Source of the DNA: Azospirillum thiophilum
Lineage (GTDB): Bacteria > Pseudomonadota > Alphaproteobacteria > Azospirillales > Azospirillaceae
Assembly (NCBI RefSeq): GCF_001305595.1
Contig: NZ_CP012401.1
Location: forward strand, 1,871,001 to 1,935,000
DNA length: 64,000 nucleotides
Direction: 5' to 3'
This document shows, in pieces, positions 15,716 to 24,726 of the stretch. A program made the translations under genes and the position numbers. Below the pieces are notes generated by a model, which saw only the letters and a list, made by a program, of their open reading frames with translations, searched no databases and was not told the DNA's origin. Position 1 is the first letter of the stretch, and each line of letters begins with the position of its first letter.

Positions 15716-17898
15716 TCGTCAAGACGTCCCAGCGCAGCGGTTCCGGTTGGCTCGCCGCCCACCTTACCCGGACGGACACCAACGAGGCGGTGCGCATCGT
15801 CGGTGGACGTGGCGTCATCGCCCTGGACGTCCGTTGCGCCCTGCGTCAGTTCGACGCGCAGTGGCGTGTATCGCCCACACGTGCCCGCGATTTCCTCATC
15901 CATGCAGTCCTTTCGCCGCACCACCCCTTGTCGGATGGGGAGTGGGCGGAAGCCTGGGACCTGTACGAATCGCAACATGTCCTCATCGGCCAGCCTTACA
16001 TCGAGGTCGAGCATGCCAAACCCGGTGAGACGGGACGCCCAAGTCATCGGCACCGCGTCTACCTGAGGATCAGACAGGATGGACGAGCCATCCCGCTCAA
16101 TCATTCCTACCGCGTCAACGAGGTCGTCGCCCGTCTCTGCGAGTTGCGCTTCGGCCATCCTGTGACCAAAGGCGCCCACAATCGGGCGGTCGTCGCCCAT
16201 CTCGAGCAGAACGGCTACAGCGACGAGGCCGATCAGCTACGGGGATTGACCACGAGGCGGCGTCCGCGCGCTGCACGCTCGGAGAGCGAAGCGCAGCAGG
16301 AAAGCCGCTCCGGCTCCAGCAAGGCTGCCGCCGCAGAGATCGTCGTCGCGGCATGGCGCTCCGCTGACGGTCCGCACGCGCGCCGTGCCGCCTTGGCCGA
16401 GGCCGGCTTGGTTCTCGCCCGCGGCGACCGGCGCGACACGGTGCTCGCCGTCGACACCGGCGGCGAGTCATGGGCGCTTCATCGCCTGCTGGGGACCGGC
16501 GAGCGGGGTGCTTGGACGGCGGCGCGGGTGCGCGGGGACCTCGAGGCCGTCATCGATGCGCTTCCGAGTATCGAGGAGCTTCGCAGCAGCCGGCATGGAG
16601 GAACCGATCAGCAGGGTAAGGGGCTGCGCTCGAACAAAGCCGACCCGTTCGTTGGCGCGCCGACAGTCCCGCCGGCCGAACTCGAGACGTCCGCCACGCC
16701 GGCGCCGACACTGGAGGATGAGGCCGAGGCGTACTGGGCAAGCGAATTCGACGACGAGATCCCCGTGATATCGGCACCGGCACTGCCGATGCCGGTCATC
16801 TGCCGGCTGGGGGCGGACGCGTCGATTCCAGAGGCAAGCTCCGCCTTCGGCTTCCACGGCACCGCGGACGCCGAGGAGGGAGAGGTGGACGGTCCGTTGA
16901 TGGAGCCGGCCCGGCCCGTTACAGCTTCCTCTCCATTGCCGACGGCGGCGGAAACGGCCGCCGTTCCGCCTGCCGCGCCGGATGTGCGGTCCGGAACCAC
17001 CTCGAGCGCCGATGTTCCATCGGGCCTCGATCATGTCAGGGCGGCGCCCCTGCGGCGCAGGAAGGCGGAGAGGGCCCGGGAGGAAACAGCCAGAGCGAAG
17101 TTCCCGTCGCAGACATCCGCTCAACGATCTCCGATTGCCGATCGGCGGAAGAATCCCGCTCCCGAGCGGGACGATCCCCCCGTGGCTGTCGACCGGAGCG
17201 GGAACCGCGCGGGCACCGAACCGCCGATGCCGATCAACATGCCGGCCGCGGACCACATGGACCGCCTTGGGCTATCGAGTCGTGACCGGCGCCGGCCATC
17301 CCCACCCCCGGTACCTGACCGGCTCGAGCGCGAGGACTACGGCGCCCGACAGCCTTGGGACCGACCGTCTGTCTCGCAGATGGAGGAGGCTCGCCGGCGT
17401 GCTGCGCACAACACCAAGCTGACCACCCGGTTGATCAACGACCTGACGGCTCAGACGCCGAGCCATACGACGTCGGCGGCATCCGCGCTCATCCCGTCCC
17501 CCGCTCCCGACGACAGCATCGTGACCCTCCTCAGGACCTACGCCGGCGCCCTGATGGACTGGTGGAACTCTCGCCGGCTCCCGGGTGATGACCATGATGC
17601 CCATCGGCGTCGCCTGGACCAGGCATGGCGGGCTCTTCTCATTGCCACCCGGAGGTGGTTGTCGGAACGACTCGCTGGCAGGAATTCGGAAGCGGTCCAG
17701 GCATTCCTGACCCAGGAGATCGGCCGCAACCACCCGGACGCGAGCGAAGCCCATGAGGGTTGGCTTGACCGGAAGTATCAGCCTGCCGCAGCGACCGTCC
17801 ACGTCATCGACCGGACATCTACAGGCGCCAGCTCCGTCAGAGAAAACAACGGCCCAAGATTCCGAACGGGTTTGGAACGTCCTTGGACTGGCGAATAG
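15712..17898 (+). CDS. Relaxase (mobilisation nuclease), probably MOBP/VirD2-like
   Basis: A 728-residue protein. Its N-terminus (MIVKTSQRSGSGWLAAHLTR, then TDTNEAVRI and GGRGV) matches VirD2-like relaxase domains. The metal-binding histidine motif is visible as SHRHRVYLRI near residue 105, followed by NHSYRVNEVVARLCE. The C-terminal two thirds are Pro/Ala/Ser-rich and probably disordered, ending in a helical region (LLRTYAGALMDWWNSRRLPG). It starts inside the mobC stop codon. The relaxase nicks oriT and pilots the single strand during transfer. No type IV secretion or coupling-protein gene is visible here, which suggests a mobilisable and not self-transmissible element. Confidence 0.82.
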   Translation: MIVKTSQRSGSGWLAAHLTRTDTNEAVRIVGGRGVIALDVRCALRQFDAQWRVSPTRARDFLIHAVLSPHHPLSDGEWAEAWDLYESQHVLIGQPYIEVEHAKPGETGRPSHRHRVYLRIRQDGRAIPLNHSYRVNEVVARLCELRFGHPVTKGAHNRAVVAHLEQNGYSDEADQLRGLTTRRRPRAARSESEAQQESRSGSSKAAAAEIVVAAWRSADGPHARRAALAEAGLVLARGDRRDTVLAVDTGGESWALHRLLGTGERGAWTAARVRGDLEAVIDALPSIEELRSSRHGGTDQQGKGLRSNKADPFVGAPTVPPAELETSATPAPTLEDEAEAYWASEFDDEIPVISAPALPMPVICRLGADASIPEASSAFGFHGTADAEEGEVDGPLMEPARPVTASSPLPTAAETAAVPPAAPDVRSGTTSSADVPSGLDHVRAAPLRRRKAERAREETARAKFPSQTSAQRSPIADRRKNPAPERDDPPVAVDRSGNRAGTEPPMPINMPAADHMDRLGLSSRDRRRPSPPPVPDRLEREDYGARQPWDRPSVSQMEEARRRAAHNTKLTTRLINDLTAQTPSHTTSAASALIPSPAPDDSIVTLLRTYAGALMDWWNSRRLPGDDHDAHRRRLDQAWRALLIATRRWLSERLAGRNSEAVQAFLTQEIGRNHPDASEAHEGWLDRKYQPAAATVHVIDRTSTGASSVRENNGPRFRTGLERPWTGE

Positions 17899-18204
17899 AA
17901 GCTTCAGCTCAAACGTCTTGAACTTTTTTCGCTGTACGGGGGATGCCGAAAAATGACGGCCCCAAATGGCCCGAGCCGAGGCAGCAGCTGGACATTTCGT
18001 CCGGCCCTCCGGCTGAACAGGGTGCGGGATGCGCGGACAGGGAAAGGTCATGATGGTCGGAGGCGCGGAGCCGACTGACAGCGTTCCGCGCCCGCACTGC
18101 GGCTTGCGCTCATGGCCGAGGACGTCGGGCCCATGCGCTTCCGTTCCGCCCAGGAGCGGTTGGTCCGGGGCCTTCCATCCCGCCCTCGAGATGGGGAATG
18201 CTCC
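17899..18204. other. Gap between the relaxase and a small gene
   Basis: No supported gene. A T6 run (AACTTTTTTCGC) lies 25 bases after the relaxase stop and could end transcription, but the bases before it form no strong hairpin. The small downstream frame is open back to an ATG at 18112. Confidence 0.3.
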
Positions 18205-18384
18205 GTGACGGCCGCGCGTTCCCATCAGCAACCGACTCCGGAGACCCCGCAGGAGTCCAACGACAACAGCTCCAACGCCAAGGCCGAGCAGCTTCTGGAA
18301 GACCTTATCCGGGCGCTGGCGCGTGGCGCCGCTCGCAAGGATCACGAACAGGAGTTGGCGGCGAAGAGCGGGCACGTCGACTGA
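18205..18384 (+). CDS. Small acidic/helical protein upstream of the recombinases, function unknown
   Basis: About 59 residues from a GTG at 18205, which follows GATGGGGA; a longer start at the ATG 18112 would give 90 residues. The C-terminal half (NAKAEQLLEDLIRALARGAA, then RKDHEQELAAK) forms a clear amphipathic helix and looks like real coding sequence. Its place between the relaxase and the serine recombinases suggests a role in the mobile element, but no family is recognised. Confidence 0.42.
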   Translation: MTAARSHQQPTPETPQESNDNSSNAKAEQLLEDLIRALARGAARKDHEQELAAKSGHVD

Positions 18385-18472
18385 CGAGCCCGACGCGATC
18401 TTCCAACGCTGGCGCGCCGCGACCGGCGCCATCCATCACAAAACGCTTACATTCGCAAAGGACGAACCCTCA

Positions 18473-18961
18473 ATGAAAGCCGCAATCTACGCCCGCCGCG
18501 CCTCCATCACCCAGCAGGATCGGTCGACCGATGTCCAGATCCGGCTGTGTCAGGAATACGTGGAGCGGCATGGCGGAATGATCGTCGCCACCTATTCCGA
18601 TGACGGGTTCTCCGGCTTGCATCTGGAGACGCGCCCCAGCCTCCAGAGGTTGCTCGAAGACGCGAAGACCGGACTCTTCGACACGGTGATCACCGAAGGG
18701 CTGGACTGCCTGTCGCGTGATCCGGCGGGAATCGCGACGATCTTCAAGAGCCTCACCCATAACAACATCACCAGCTACACGTTGGAGGAGGGGGCCGTTT
18801 CCGAATGGGATGTCGGAAGCACGGGCACGATGAATCCGCTGCTCCTGCGTCGTCTCGCCATCAAAGTGCGTCGTGGGCAGGAGGGGCAGGCGAAAGCGGG
18901 ATGGGACTCGGCCGACCTGCGCGGCAGCCACGAGGCGGAACGGGAACTCGGCTGCAAGTAG
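18473..18961 (+). pseudogene. Truncated serine recombinase (resolvase domain only) with lost catalytic residues
   Basis: 163 residues covering only the N-terminal resolvase domain of the downstream recombinase, to which it is strongly similar throughout (EDAKTGLFDTVITEGLD compared with EDAKANLFDTVITEGLD). The frame ends after KVRRGQEGQAKAG, where the intact copy enters its Recombinase domain. The serine of the YxRxS motif (position 10 in the intact copy, YARYS) is Ala here (YARRA), although the next residue is Ser. The DRLSRD box reads DCLSRD, losing a catalytic arginine. It is therefore expected to be inactive. It is a decayed tandem copy or, less likely, a retained regulatory half. Confidence 0.78.
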
Positions 18962-19114
18962 GAACCCATCCCGGCACTCGCACACATCGCCGTGCTTGAG
19001 GACCTTGGAAGGGGGATCGCGAATGCCGGGTGCGTCAAAGTAACGGACCCGTTGCGAGTTCCCCAACGCCATTCATCCAGCACACACAAACGCGTTTTAG
19101 AGGACGGGACCAGC

Positions 19115-20764
19115 ATGAAAGTCGCGATCTATGCACGCTATTCCTCCGATAATCAGCATGAGCGGTCGATCGAGGATCAGGTCCGTATCTGTCGCCAGCA
19201 TGCCGAGCGGCAGGGCGGAACGATCGTGGGCGTCTACTCCGACTACGCGATCTCCGGCTCGCACCTGAGGACGCGTCCTCAGGCGCAGAAGTTGCTCGAG
19301 GATGCGAAGGCTAATCTGTTCGACACCGTCATCACCGAAGGGCTGGATCGCCTGTCGCGCGATCAGGAAGACATCGCTGCGATCTTCAAGCGGCTCAAGC
19401 ATCGCAGCATCGTCATCGACACGGTGCAAGAAGGGCTCGTTTCCGAACTGCACATCGGCATGAAGGGCACCATGAATGCCCTGTTCCTCCGTGATCTCGC
19501 CTTCAAGGTGCGTCGCGGGCAGGAGGGGCGGGCGAAAGAGGGAAGGGTTCCGGCCGGCCTGAGCTATGGCTACGACGTAGTGCGGGAATTCGATGAAAAG
19601 GGAAAGCTCGTTCGCGGCAAGCGACTCGTGAACGAGGGGCAGGCCGCTGTCATTCGAGAGATATTCGACAAGGTCTCCTTGGGGTTCAGCCCCCGGGCGA
19701 TCGCGAAGGATCTGAACAGCCGCGGCATTCCCTCGCCGGATGGCGGGAAATGGAACGCGTCGACGATCAACGGGAACGCCGCTCGACGGAACGGCATTCT
19801 CTACAATGAAGCGTATATTGGGATCCTGATCTACAACCGATTGCGGATGGACAAGGATCCCGACACCGGAAAGCGTGTTTCTCGGCTGAACAAGCTCGAG
19901 GACTGGAAGATTACCGAAGTTCCCGGACTTCGCATCGTGACGGACGAGCAGTGGGACCGGGTGCAGGCGGTCAAGGCCGGCTTCTCCAATCGGCGGGGAG
20001 CGGAGCACGCCCGCCGGCCGAAGCACCTCCTCTCCGGGCTGGTCCGCTGCGGCTGCTGCGGCGGGTCCTACACCGTCAAGTCCAAGGACCAGCTCGCCTG
20101 CTCCACGTACCGGGAGTCGGGAACCTGCGAGAACAACCGGACGATCCGCGTGGGCGACCTTCAGGAGCGGGTCATTGCCGGCATCAAGAGCCGCCTCCTA
20201 TCGTCCGCGTCCGTCGCCCTCTTCGTGAAGGTCTATGGCGAGGAGCGTCGGCGCCTCGAGAAGGAGGGGCAACGCGGGCGCGAGGACATTGCCGCGCGCC
20301 TCGGGAAGCTCACGCGGCAGATCGACAACATCGTCGACGCGATCGCGGACGGTGTCGCGAGCGCGACCATGCGCCAGAAGCTGGCCTCGCTCGAGGAGGA
20401 GAAGGCCGAGGCGGAGGCCGAACTCGCCGCCATCCACGGGATGGAGGCGAAGGCTGGCGGCGTGGTCGAGTTCCCCACGGCAACGATTGACCTCTACCGG
20501 CAACAGGTCGAGTCGCTGGTCGAGGACGCCTTCGTGAACGATGTCACGCGGCAGGAAGCGATGAACGCCGTCCGGGCTCTGATCGCTCGCGTCGATGTGC
20601 ATCCCGGGGAGCGGCGGGGCCAGACCCAAGTCAAGACGTTCGGGCTGATCGAAAAACTGATAAGCCCCGCCCAGGATTACCTGGGCGGGGCTTCCAGTGC
20701 AGTCGGGAGGACTGCAACGATGGTAGCAGCGGAGGGATTTGAACCCCCGACCAAGGGATTATGA
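19115..20764 (+). CDS. Large serine recombinase (integrase) of the mobile element
   Basis: 549 residues with the layout of large serine recombinases: a resolvase domain with catalytic YARYSS at residues 6-11 and DRLSRD near 80; a Recombinase domain (GFSPRAIAKDLNSRGIPSPD, then NEAYIGILIYNRLRM); a zinc ribbon (GLVRCGCCGGSYT, then CSTYRESGTCENN); and a C-terminal coiled coil rich in Glu/Lys/Ala. The start is the ATG at 19115. It would catalyse integration and excision of the element. The last 34 or so residues are encoded by the tRNA-Met terminator and the tRNA gene itself (ending VAAEGFEPPTKGL), and its TGA lies in the tRNA anticodon loop. This places the element boundary very near 20,650-20,760. 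Confidence 0.9.
   Translation: MKVAIYARYSSDNQHERSIEDQVRICRQHAERQGGTIVGVYSDYAISGSHLRTRPQAQKLLEDAKANLFDTVITEGLDRLSRDQEDIAAIFKRLKHRSIVIDTVQEGLVSELHIGMKGTMNALFLRDLAFKVRRGQEGRAKEGRVPAGLSYGYDVVREFDEKGKLVRGKRLVNEGQAAVIREIFDKVSLGFSPRAIAKDLNSRGIPSPDGGKWNASTINGNAARRNGILYNEAYIGILIYNRLRMDKDPDTGKRVSRLNKLEDWKITEVPGLRIVTDEQWDRVQAVKAGFSNRRGAEHARRPKHLLSGLVRCGCCGGSYTVKSKDQLACSTYRESGTCENNRTIRVGDLQERVIAGIKSRLLSSASVALFVKVYGEERRRLEKEGQRGREDIAARLGKLTRQIDNIVDAIADGVASATMRQKLASLEEEKAEAEAELAAIHGMEAKAGGVVEFPTATIDLYRQQVESLVEDAFVNDVTRQEAMNAVRALIARVDVHPGERRGQTQVKTFGLIEKLISPAQDYLGGASSAVGRTATMVAAEGFEPPTKGL
20648..20693 (-). terminator. Intrinsic terminator of the tRNA-Met gene
   Basis: A perfect 14-bp stem (20662-20675 with 20680-20693, core GCCCCGCCCAGG) has a four-base loop. 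Read on the minus strand it is followed by ATCAGTTTTTC. It lies about 28 bases beyond the 3' end of the tRNA and inside the recombinase frame. Confidence 0.82.
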
Positions 20765-20795
20765 TTCCCCTGCTCTACCACTGAGCTACGCTGCC
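20721..20795 (-). tRNA. tRNA-Met (anticodon CAT)
   Basis: 75 nt with the CCA encoded. The acceptor stem GGCAGCG pairs with CGCTGCT. The D arm (AGCTCAGTGGTAGAGCA), anticodon loop ATCATAA with anticodon CAT, and T arm (GGGGGTTCAAATCCCTC) are all present. It is read as the elongator type. The 3' half overlaps the end of the serine recombinase gene on the other strand. tRNA 3' ends are common integration targets. Confidence 0.94.
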
Positions 20796-20869
20796 ATCGT
20801 GATCGCCGATGTTGGCGTTTCCGCCGCCGTTGGCTACCATCCGGTCCCGTCGTTGCCGCCGGGAGCCGC

Positions 20870-20899
20870 TATATAGGATAGGGCGGCTTGGCCTGTCAA
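20870..20899 (-). promoter_or_regulatory. Sigma-70-type promoter of tRNA-Met
   Basis: On the minus strand TTGACA (20894-20899) and TATATA (20870-20875) are separated by 18 bp. Transcription would start near 20863, about 68 bases before the tRNA 5' end. Confidence 0.75.
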
Positions 20900-20964
20900 C
20901 GCGGAATTATCGGGGGGTGCGTTTTTTTCCGGGAACGCCCCGGAACTCTGGATAAGCCGCTGAT

Positions 20965-22104
20965 TCAACTGGCTTCGACACCCCCGGCGGTCGCGGAAAT
21001 CCAGCCTCCGCCCAGCACGCGGTCGCCCTGGTAGACGACGCAGGCCTGGCCGGGGGCGATGCCGTGCTGGGGCTCGCGCAGTTCGACCGCGGCGGTGCCG
21101 CCGGTGCCGGAACGCCAGACCGCGGCCGCCGCCGGCTGGGCGGAGCGCAGCTTCACCGACACCTCGATGCCGTCGCCGTCGGCCGGCTCCGGGCCGAGCC
21201 AGTTGACGTCGCGCACCGTCACCAGCGACCGGGCGAGGTCGCGGCGCGGGCCGACGACGACGCGGCGGCGGGCCGGCTCCAGCCGGACGACGTAGAGCGC
21301 CTCCTCCTCCTGGCCGCGGATACCGCCGATTCCCAGCCCCTTGCGCTGCCCCACCGTGTAATGGACCACCCCCTTGTGGCGGCCAAGCACGCGGCCGTCG
21401 ACATGGACGATGTCGCCCGGTTCGACCGAGCCGGGGCGCAGCTTCGCCACCACCTCGGCATAGTTGCCGTTGGGGACGAAGCAGATGTCCTGGCTGTCCG
21501 GCTTGGCCGCGACCTCCAGGCCGAAACGCCCGGCCAGCGCGCGGGTCTCCGGCTTGCCCAGGCCGCCCAGCGGGAAGCGCAGGAAATCCAGCTGCTCGCG
21601 CGTGGTGGCGAACAGGAAATAGCTCTGGTCCTTGGCGGGGTCGATGCCGCGGTGCAGCTCGGCGCCCTGCGGGCCGGCGACGCGGCGGACGTAATGGCCG
21701 GTGGCGAGTGCGTCGGCACCGAGGTCGCGGGCGGTGTTCAGCAGGTCGCGGAACTTGACGCGCTGGTTGCAGCGGACGCAGGGGATCGGCGTCTCGCCGC
21801 GCAGATAGCTGTCGGCGAAATCGTCCATCACGTCCTGGCTGAAGCGGCCTTCGTAATCCAGGACGTAATGCGGGATGCCGATGCGGTCGGCGACCTGGCG
21901 GGCGTCGTAGATGTCCTGCCCGGCGCAGCAGGCGCCTGGCTTCTGCAGGGCCAGCCCGTGGTCGTAGAGCTGCAGGGTGATGCCGACGACGTCATAGCCC
22001 TCCTCCCGCAGCAGGGCGGCGGTGACGGAGGAATCCACCCCGCCGGACATCGCCACGACGATTCGGGTGTCCTGGGGGGCTTTCGGGAGACCGAGGGAGT
22101 TCAT
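20965..22104 (-). CDS. mnmA: tRNA 2-thiouridylase MnmA
   Basis: 379 residues. It activates and thiolates U34 of Lys, Glu and Gln tRNAs using sulfur passed on from a cysteine desulfurase. The PP-loop [16 protein letters not shown] is near residue 18. Catalytic cysteines are visible in [12 protein letters not shown] and in [14 protein letters not shown]. Length is normal. It is the last gene of the cysE-iscR-desulfurase-hscB-ferredoxin run, 118 bp after the ferredoxin gene, so the sulfur donor and user are encoded together. The start is the ATG at 22104. Confidence 0.95.
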   Translation of the reverse strand: MNSLGLPKAPQDTRIVVAMSGGVDSSVTAALLREEGYDVVGITLQLYDHGLALQKPGACCAGQDIYDARQVADRIGIPHYVLDYEGRFSQDVMDDFADSYLRGETPIPCVRCNQRVKFRDLLNTARDLGADALATGHYVRRVAGPQGAELHRGIDPAKDQSYFLFATTREQLDFLRFPLGGLGKPETRALAGRFGLEVAAKPDSQDICFVPNGNYAEVVAKLRPGSVEPGDIVHVDGRVLGRHKGVVHYTVGQRKGLGIGGIRGQEEEALYVVRLEPARRRVVVGPRRDLARSLVTVRDVNWLGPEPADGDGIEVSVKLRSAQPAAAAVWRSGTGGTAAVELREPQHGIAPGQACVVYQGDRVLGGGWISATAGGVEAS

Positions 22105-22222
22105 GGCGCCCTATATGGGGCGGGCAGGCGTGCGGGAAAGGGGAAAAGGGCCGCCGGGGCGCAGGCGACGGATGTCGATGCGGCCCCGGCGGCGGGAATG
22201 GCTTCCCCTTTTGCCCCGGACG

Positions 22223-22555
22223 TCAGCCCTTCATGGCGTTGTTGCTGCCGCCCGGCAGGCGGACGACCAGACCGTCGAGCTCTTCGGTCATGATGATCTG
22301 GCAGCCGAGACGCGAGGTCTTGGTCAGGCCGAAGGCGAGATCCAGCATGTCCTCCTCGTCCTCCTGCGCGTCCGGCAGGACGTCGAACCATTCCGGCTCG
22401 ATCACGACATGGCAGGTGGAGCAGGCCAGCGAGCCCTCGCAGGCGCCTTCCAGATCCAGGCTGTTCTTGTGCGCGATCTCCAGCACGGACAGGCCGAGCG
22501 GGGCGTCCACCTCGCGGCGGCTGCCATCGGACTCGATGAAGGTCATCTTGGGCAT
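22223..22555 (-). CDS. fdx: Isc-type [2Fe-2S] ferredoxin
   Basis: A 110-residue adrenodoxin-type ferredoxin. The cluster ligands follow the usual spacing: [10 protein letters not shown] (Cys-x5-Cys-x2-Cys) and the distant Cys in SRLGCQII. The acidic stretch [13 protein letters not shown] is typical of Isc ferredoxins, which donate electrons during Fe-S cluster assembly. It lies between hscB and mnmA. Length and start at 22555 are normal. Confidence 0.95.
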   Translation of the reverse strand: MPKMTFIESDGSRREVDAPLGLSVLEIAHKNSLDLEGACEGSLACSTCHVVIEPEWFDVLPDAQEDEEDMLDLAFGLTKTSRLGCQIIMTEELDGLVVRLPGGSNNAMKG

Positions 22556-22662
22556 GGGGTCCTCGTTTTTTCTAAGGTTGCCTAGCGGGGGTTGATCGGG
22601 GGTTGCCCCGGGGTGGCGACCGATGGCGGTACGGTCCGGCCGCGACGGTCACGGGGTGCGGT

Positions 22663-23334
22663 TCAGGGATGCGGCTGGGTCCGGGCGACGCGGCGGGCGC
22701 GGGCATCGGCAGCCATCGCCTCCAGCCGTTCCAGCCGGGCCAGGATGCGGGCGGCGCCTTCCAGCGCGTTGCCATCGGCCGAGCCTGTGCCCTGCGCCTT
22801 GCGGAAGGCCGGCGGCAGGTATTTTATGCAGGCCTCGACCCGCTGGCCCAGGTCCAGCCCGATGCGATCCAGTTCCGGCGCGTCGTCGGCCCGGGCCAGC
22901 CGGGCGGCGAGGTCGGCGATCTCCTCGTCCTCGTCGTCGGTGACGGGCGTGCCGCCCAGCAGGGCGAGCAGCGCATGGGCGCGGCGGATCGGGTCGCGCA
23001 GCACCTCGTAGGCGTCATGCAGCGCATCGGCCTGCGCCTTGGCGTTGGCCTGCTGGCGCGGACCGCGGGCGGCGAAGCGCTCCGGGTCCATGGCGCGGGA
23101 GAAGCCGGCATGCTGCTTCGCCAACTGGTCCAGGTCGATGTCGAAGCGCCGTTCCAGCCCGAGCCGGGTGAAGGGATCGAGCGGCCGGGGCGGCTGCGCG
23201 GCACCGCAGGCATGGCAGAACAGCGCGCGCGGCGCCACCGAGCGGCCGCAGGCGCCGCAGGGCTCCAGATCGCCGGCGATGCTGCCGGAAATGCCGCCGC
23301 TGCTGCCGGGCGGGCCGGATTTGGAACTGGTCAT
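22663..23334 (-). CDS. hscB: HscB-like Fe-S co-chaperone with N-terminal zinc ribbon and unusual J-domain motif
   Basis: 223 residues. A zinc-ribbon-like segment (CGACGRSVAPRALFCHACG) precedes a J-like domain (DPFTRLGLERRFDIDLDQL) and an HscB C-terminal three-helix region (EDEEIADLAARLARADDAPE). At the place where J-proteins carry HPD, needed to stimulate the Hsp70 HscA, this protein reads RAMDPERFAA: the expected HPDRF appears as DPERF. No hscA lies in the cluster, where it normally sits between hscB and fdx; here only 107 bp separate them. HscB is the best name from context and overall fold, but it may not work with an Hsp70. Confidence 0.82.
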   Translation of the reverse strand: MTSSKSGPPGSSGGISGSIAGDLEPCGACGRSVAPRALFCHACGAAQPPRPLDPFTRLGLERRFDIDLDQLAKQHAGFSRAMDPERFAARGPRQQANAKAQADALHDAYEVLRDPIRRAHALLALLGGTPVTDDEDEEIADLAARLARADDAPELDRIGLDLGQRVEACIKYLPPAFRKAQGTGSADGNALEGAARILARLERLEAMAADARARRVARTQPHP

Positions 23335-23552
23335 GCGCGGTCCGTCAAAATGTCAGAGGGATCGGTCGATGAGATCGATTGTCCGACAGGAGGCTATGGC
23401 CGCTGATCGGCTGGCCTTCCGCGGGGTCATACCCAGAAGCCGCATCCGGCGCAATGCGCGAATGCGGACTGGGCAGGTGGAAGACAGAAGGTCGCGCGGT
23501 AACCGCCCCGGAGCCGGAGGTCGTATCGGCAGCGGAGGTGCCGGCGGAGTCC

Positions 23553-24701
23553 TCAGCCATTCGCAGGCATGCTTCGCCGGGCCATCGCGGTCCAGGCGGC
23601 CAGGAAACGGTCCACCGCCTCGTCGTCGCTGGTCCAGCCGAGGCTGACCCTGATGGTGCTGGCGGCGGACCGCTCGTCCTCGCCCATCGCCGCCAGCACA
23701 TGGGAGGGCTTCACCTTGCCGCTGGAGCAGGCCGACCCGGCGCTGACGGCCACTCCGGCGAGGTCGAGCGTCATCACCTGCGTTTCGCCCGGCAACCCGG
23801 GCAGCATCAGGCAGCTGGTATTGGCGACCCGTCCTGCGCCGGCGCCCATCACGCGGGCCTGCGGCACGGCCGCCAGCGCCTCCCGCTCCAGCCGGTCGCG
23901 CAGGGCCGCGAGGTCCGCCGCCCGCATCCCCTCTGCCGCCGGCTCGTCCAGCGCCAGCCGCGCCGCCGCGCCGAAGCCGACGATGCCCAGCAGGTTCTCG
24001 GTGCCGGCGCGCTTGCGCCGCTCCTGACCGCCGCCGCGGATCAGCGCCTCGGGCTCCAGCCCGTCGGCCAGGATCAGGGCGCCGACGCCGGTGGGGCCGC
24101 CCAACTTGTGGGCCGACAGCGTCATCAGGTCGACGCCGAGAGCGGGCAGGGACAGCGGCAGCCGGCCGGCCGCCTGCACCGCGTCGCAATGGATCAGCGC
24201 GCCATGGGCGCGGGCGATCCGTGCGGCGTCGGCCACCGGCTGGATCACCCCGGTCTCGTTGTTCACCAGCATCAGCGAGACCAGCGCCGGTCCGCCTTCG
24301 GCCAGTCGCCGGTCCAACTGGTCGAGGTCGGCGATGCCGTCGCGGATCACGCCGAAACGCAAGGCGTCAGGACAGGCCGCCAGCACTGACTCATGCTCGA
24401 TGGCGGATGTCAGGACGGGGCGGCCGGGGAAGCCGCGCAGGGCGAAGTTGTTTGCCTCCGTCCCGCTGCCGGTGAACAGCACCTGGGCAGGCTTGGCGCC
24501 GACGAGTGCAGCGACGGCTGCCCGCGCCTCGTCCACCGCGCGGCGGGCGCTGCGGCCGAACGCATGCACGGAGGACGGGTTGCCGACCAGATCCATCGCC
24601 TGGACCATCGCCGCCTTCACCTCCGGCTTCAGCGGGGTGGTGGCGTTGTGGTCCAGATAGATGCCGGTGCGGCCGAACGAAATGCCGAACGGAATGGTCA
24701 C
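23553..24701 (-). CDS. iscS: Cysteine desulfurase (IscS/NifS-type)
   Basis: 382 residues of a PLP-dependent class V aminotransferase fold. It begins YLDHNATTPLKPEV. The PLP lysine is in SAHKLGGPTGVG, the conserved histidine in SAIEHESVL, and the catalytic cysteine in SAGSACSSGKVKPSHVL, the mobile loop typical of IscS/NifS group I enzymes. It removes sulfur from L-cysteine for Fe-S clusters and tRNA thiolation. It lies 25 bp after iscR. No iscU or iscA follows, so the symbol iscS is by similarity, and a general desulfurase name would also fit. Confidence 0.9.
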   Translation of the reverse strand: MTIPFGISFGRTGIYLDHNATTPLKPEVKAAMVQAMDLVGNPSSVHAFGRSARRAVDEARAAVAALVGAKPAQVLFTGSGTEANNFALRGFPGRPVLTSAIEHESVLAACPDALRFGVIRDGIADLDQLDRRLAEGGPALVSLMLVNNETGVIQPVADAARIARAHGALIHCDAVQAAGRLPLSLPALGVDLMTLSAHKLGGPTGVGALILADGLEPEALIRGGGQERRKRAGTENLLGIVGFGAAARLALDEPAAEGMRAADLAALRDRLEREALAAVPQARVMGAGAGRVANTSCLMLPGLPGETQVMTLDLAGVAVSAGSACSSGKVKPSHVLAAMGEDERSAASTIRVSLGWTSDDEAVDRFLAAWTAMARRSMPANG

Positions 24702-24726
24702 TTTGCAGGCTTGCCCGGGTCCGGTG

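Noticed and set aside
22556..22662. A possible short hscA remnant between hscB and fdx
   Set aside because: Only 107 bp with no frame resembling Hsp70; it is ordinary intergenic DNA.
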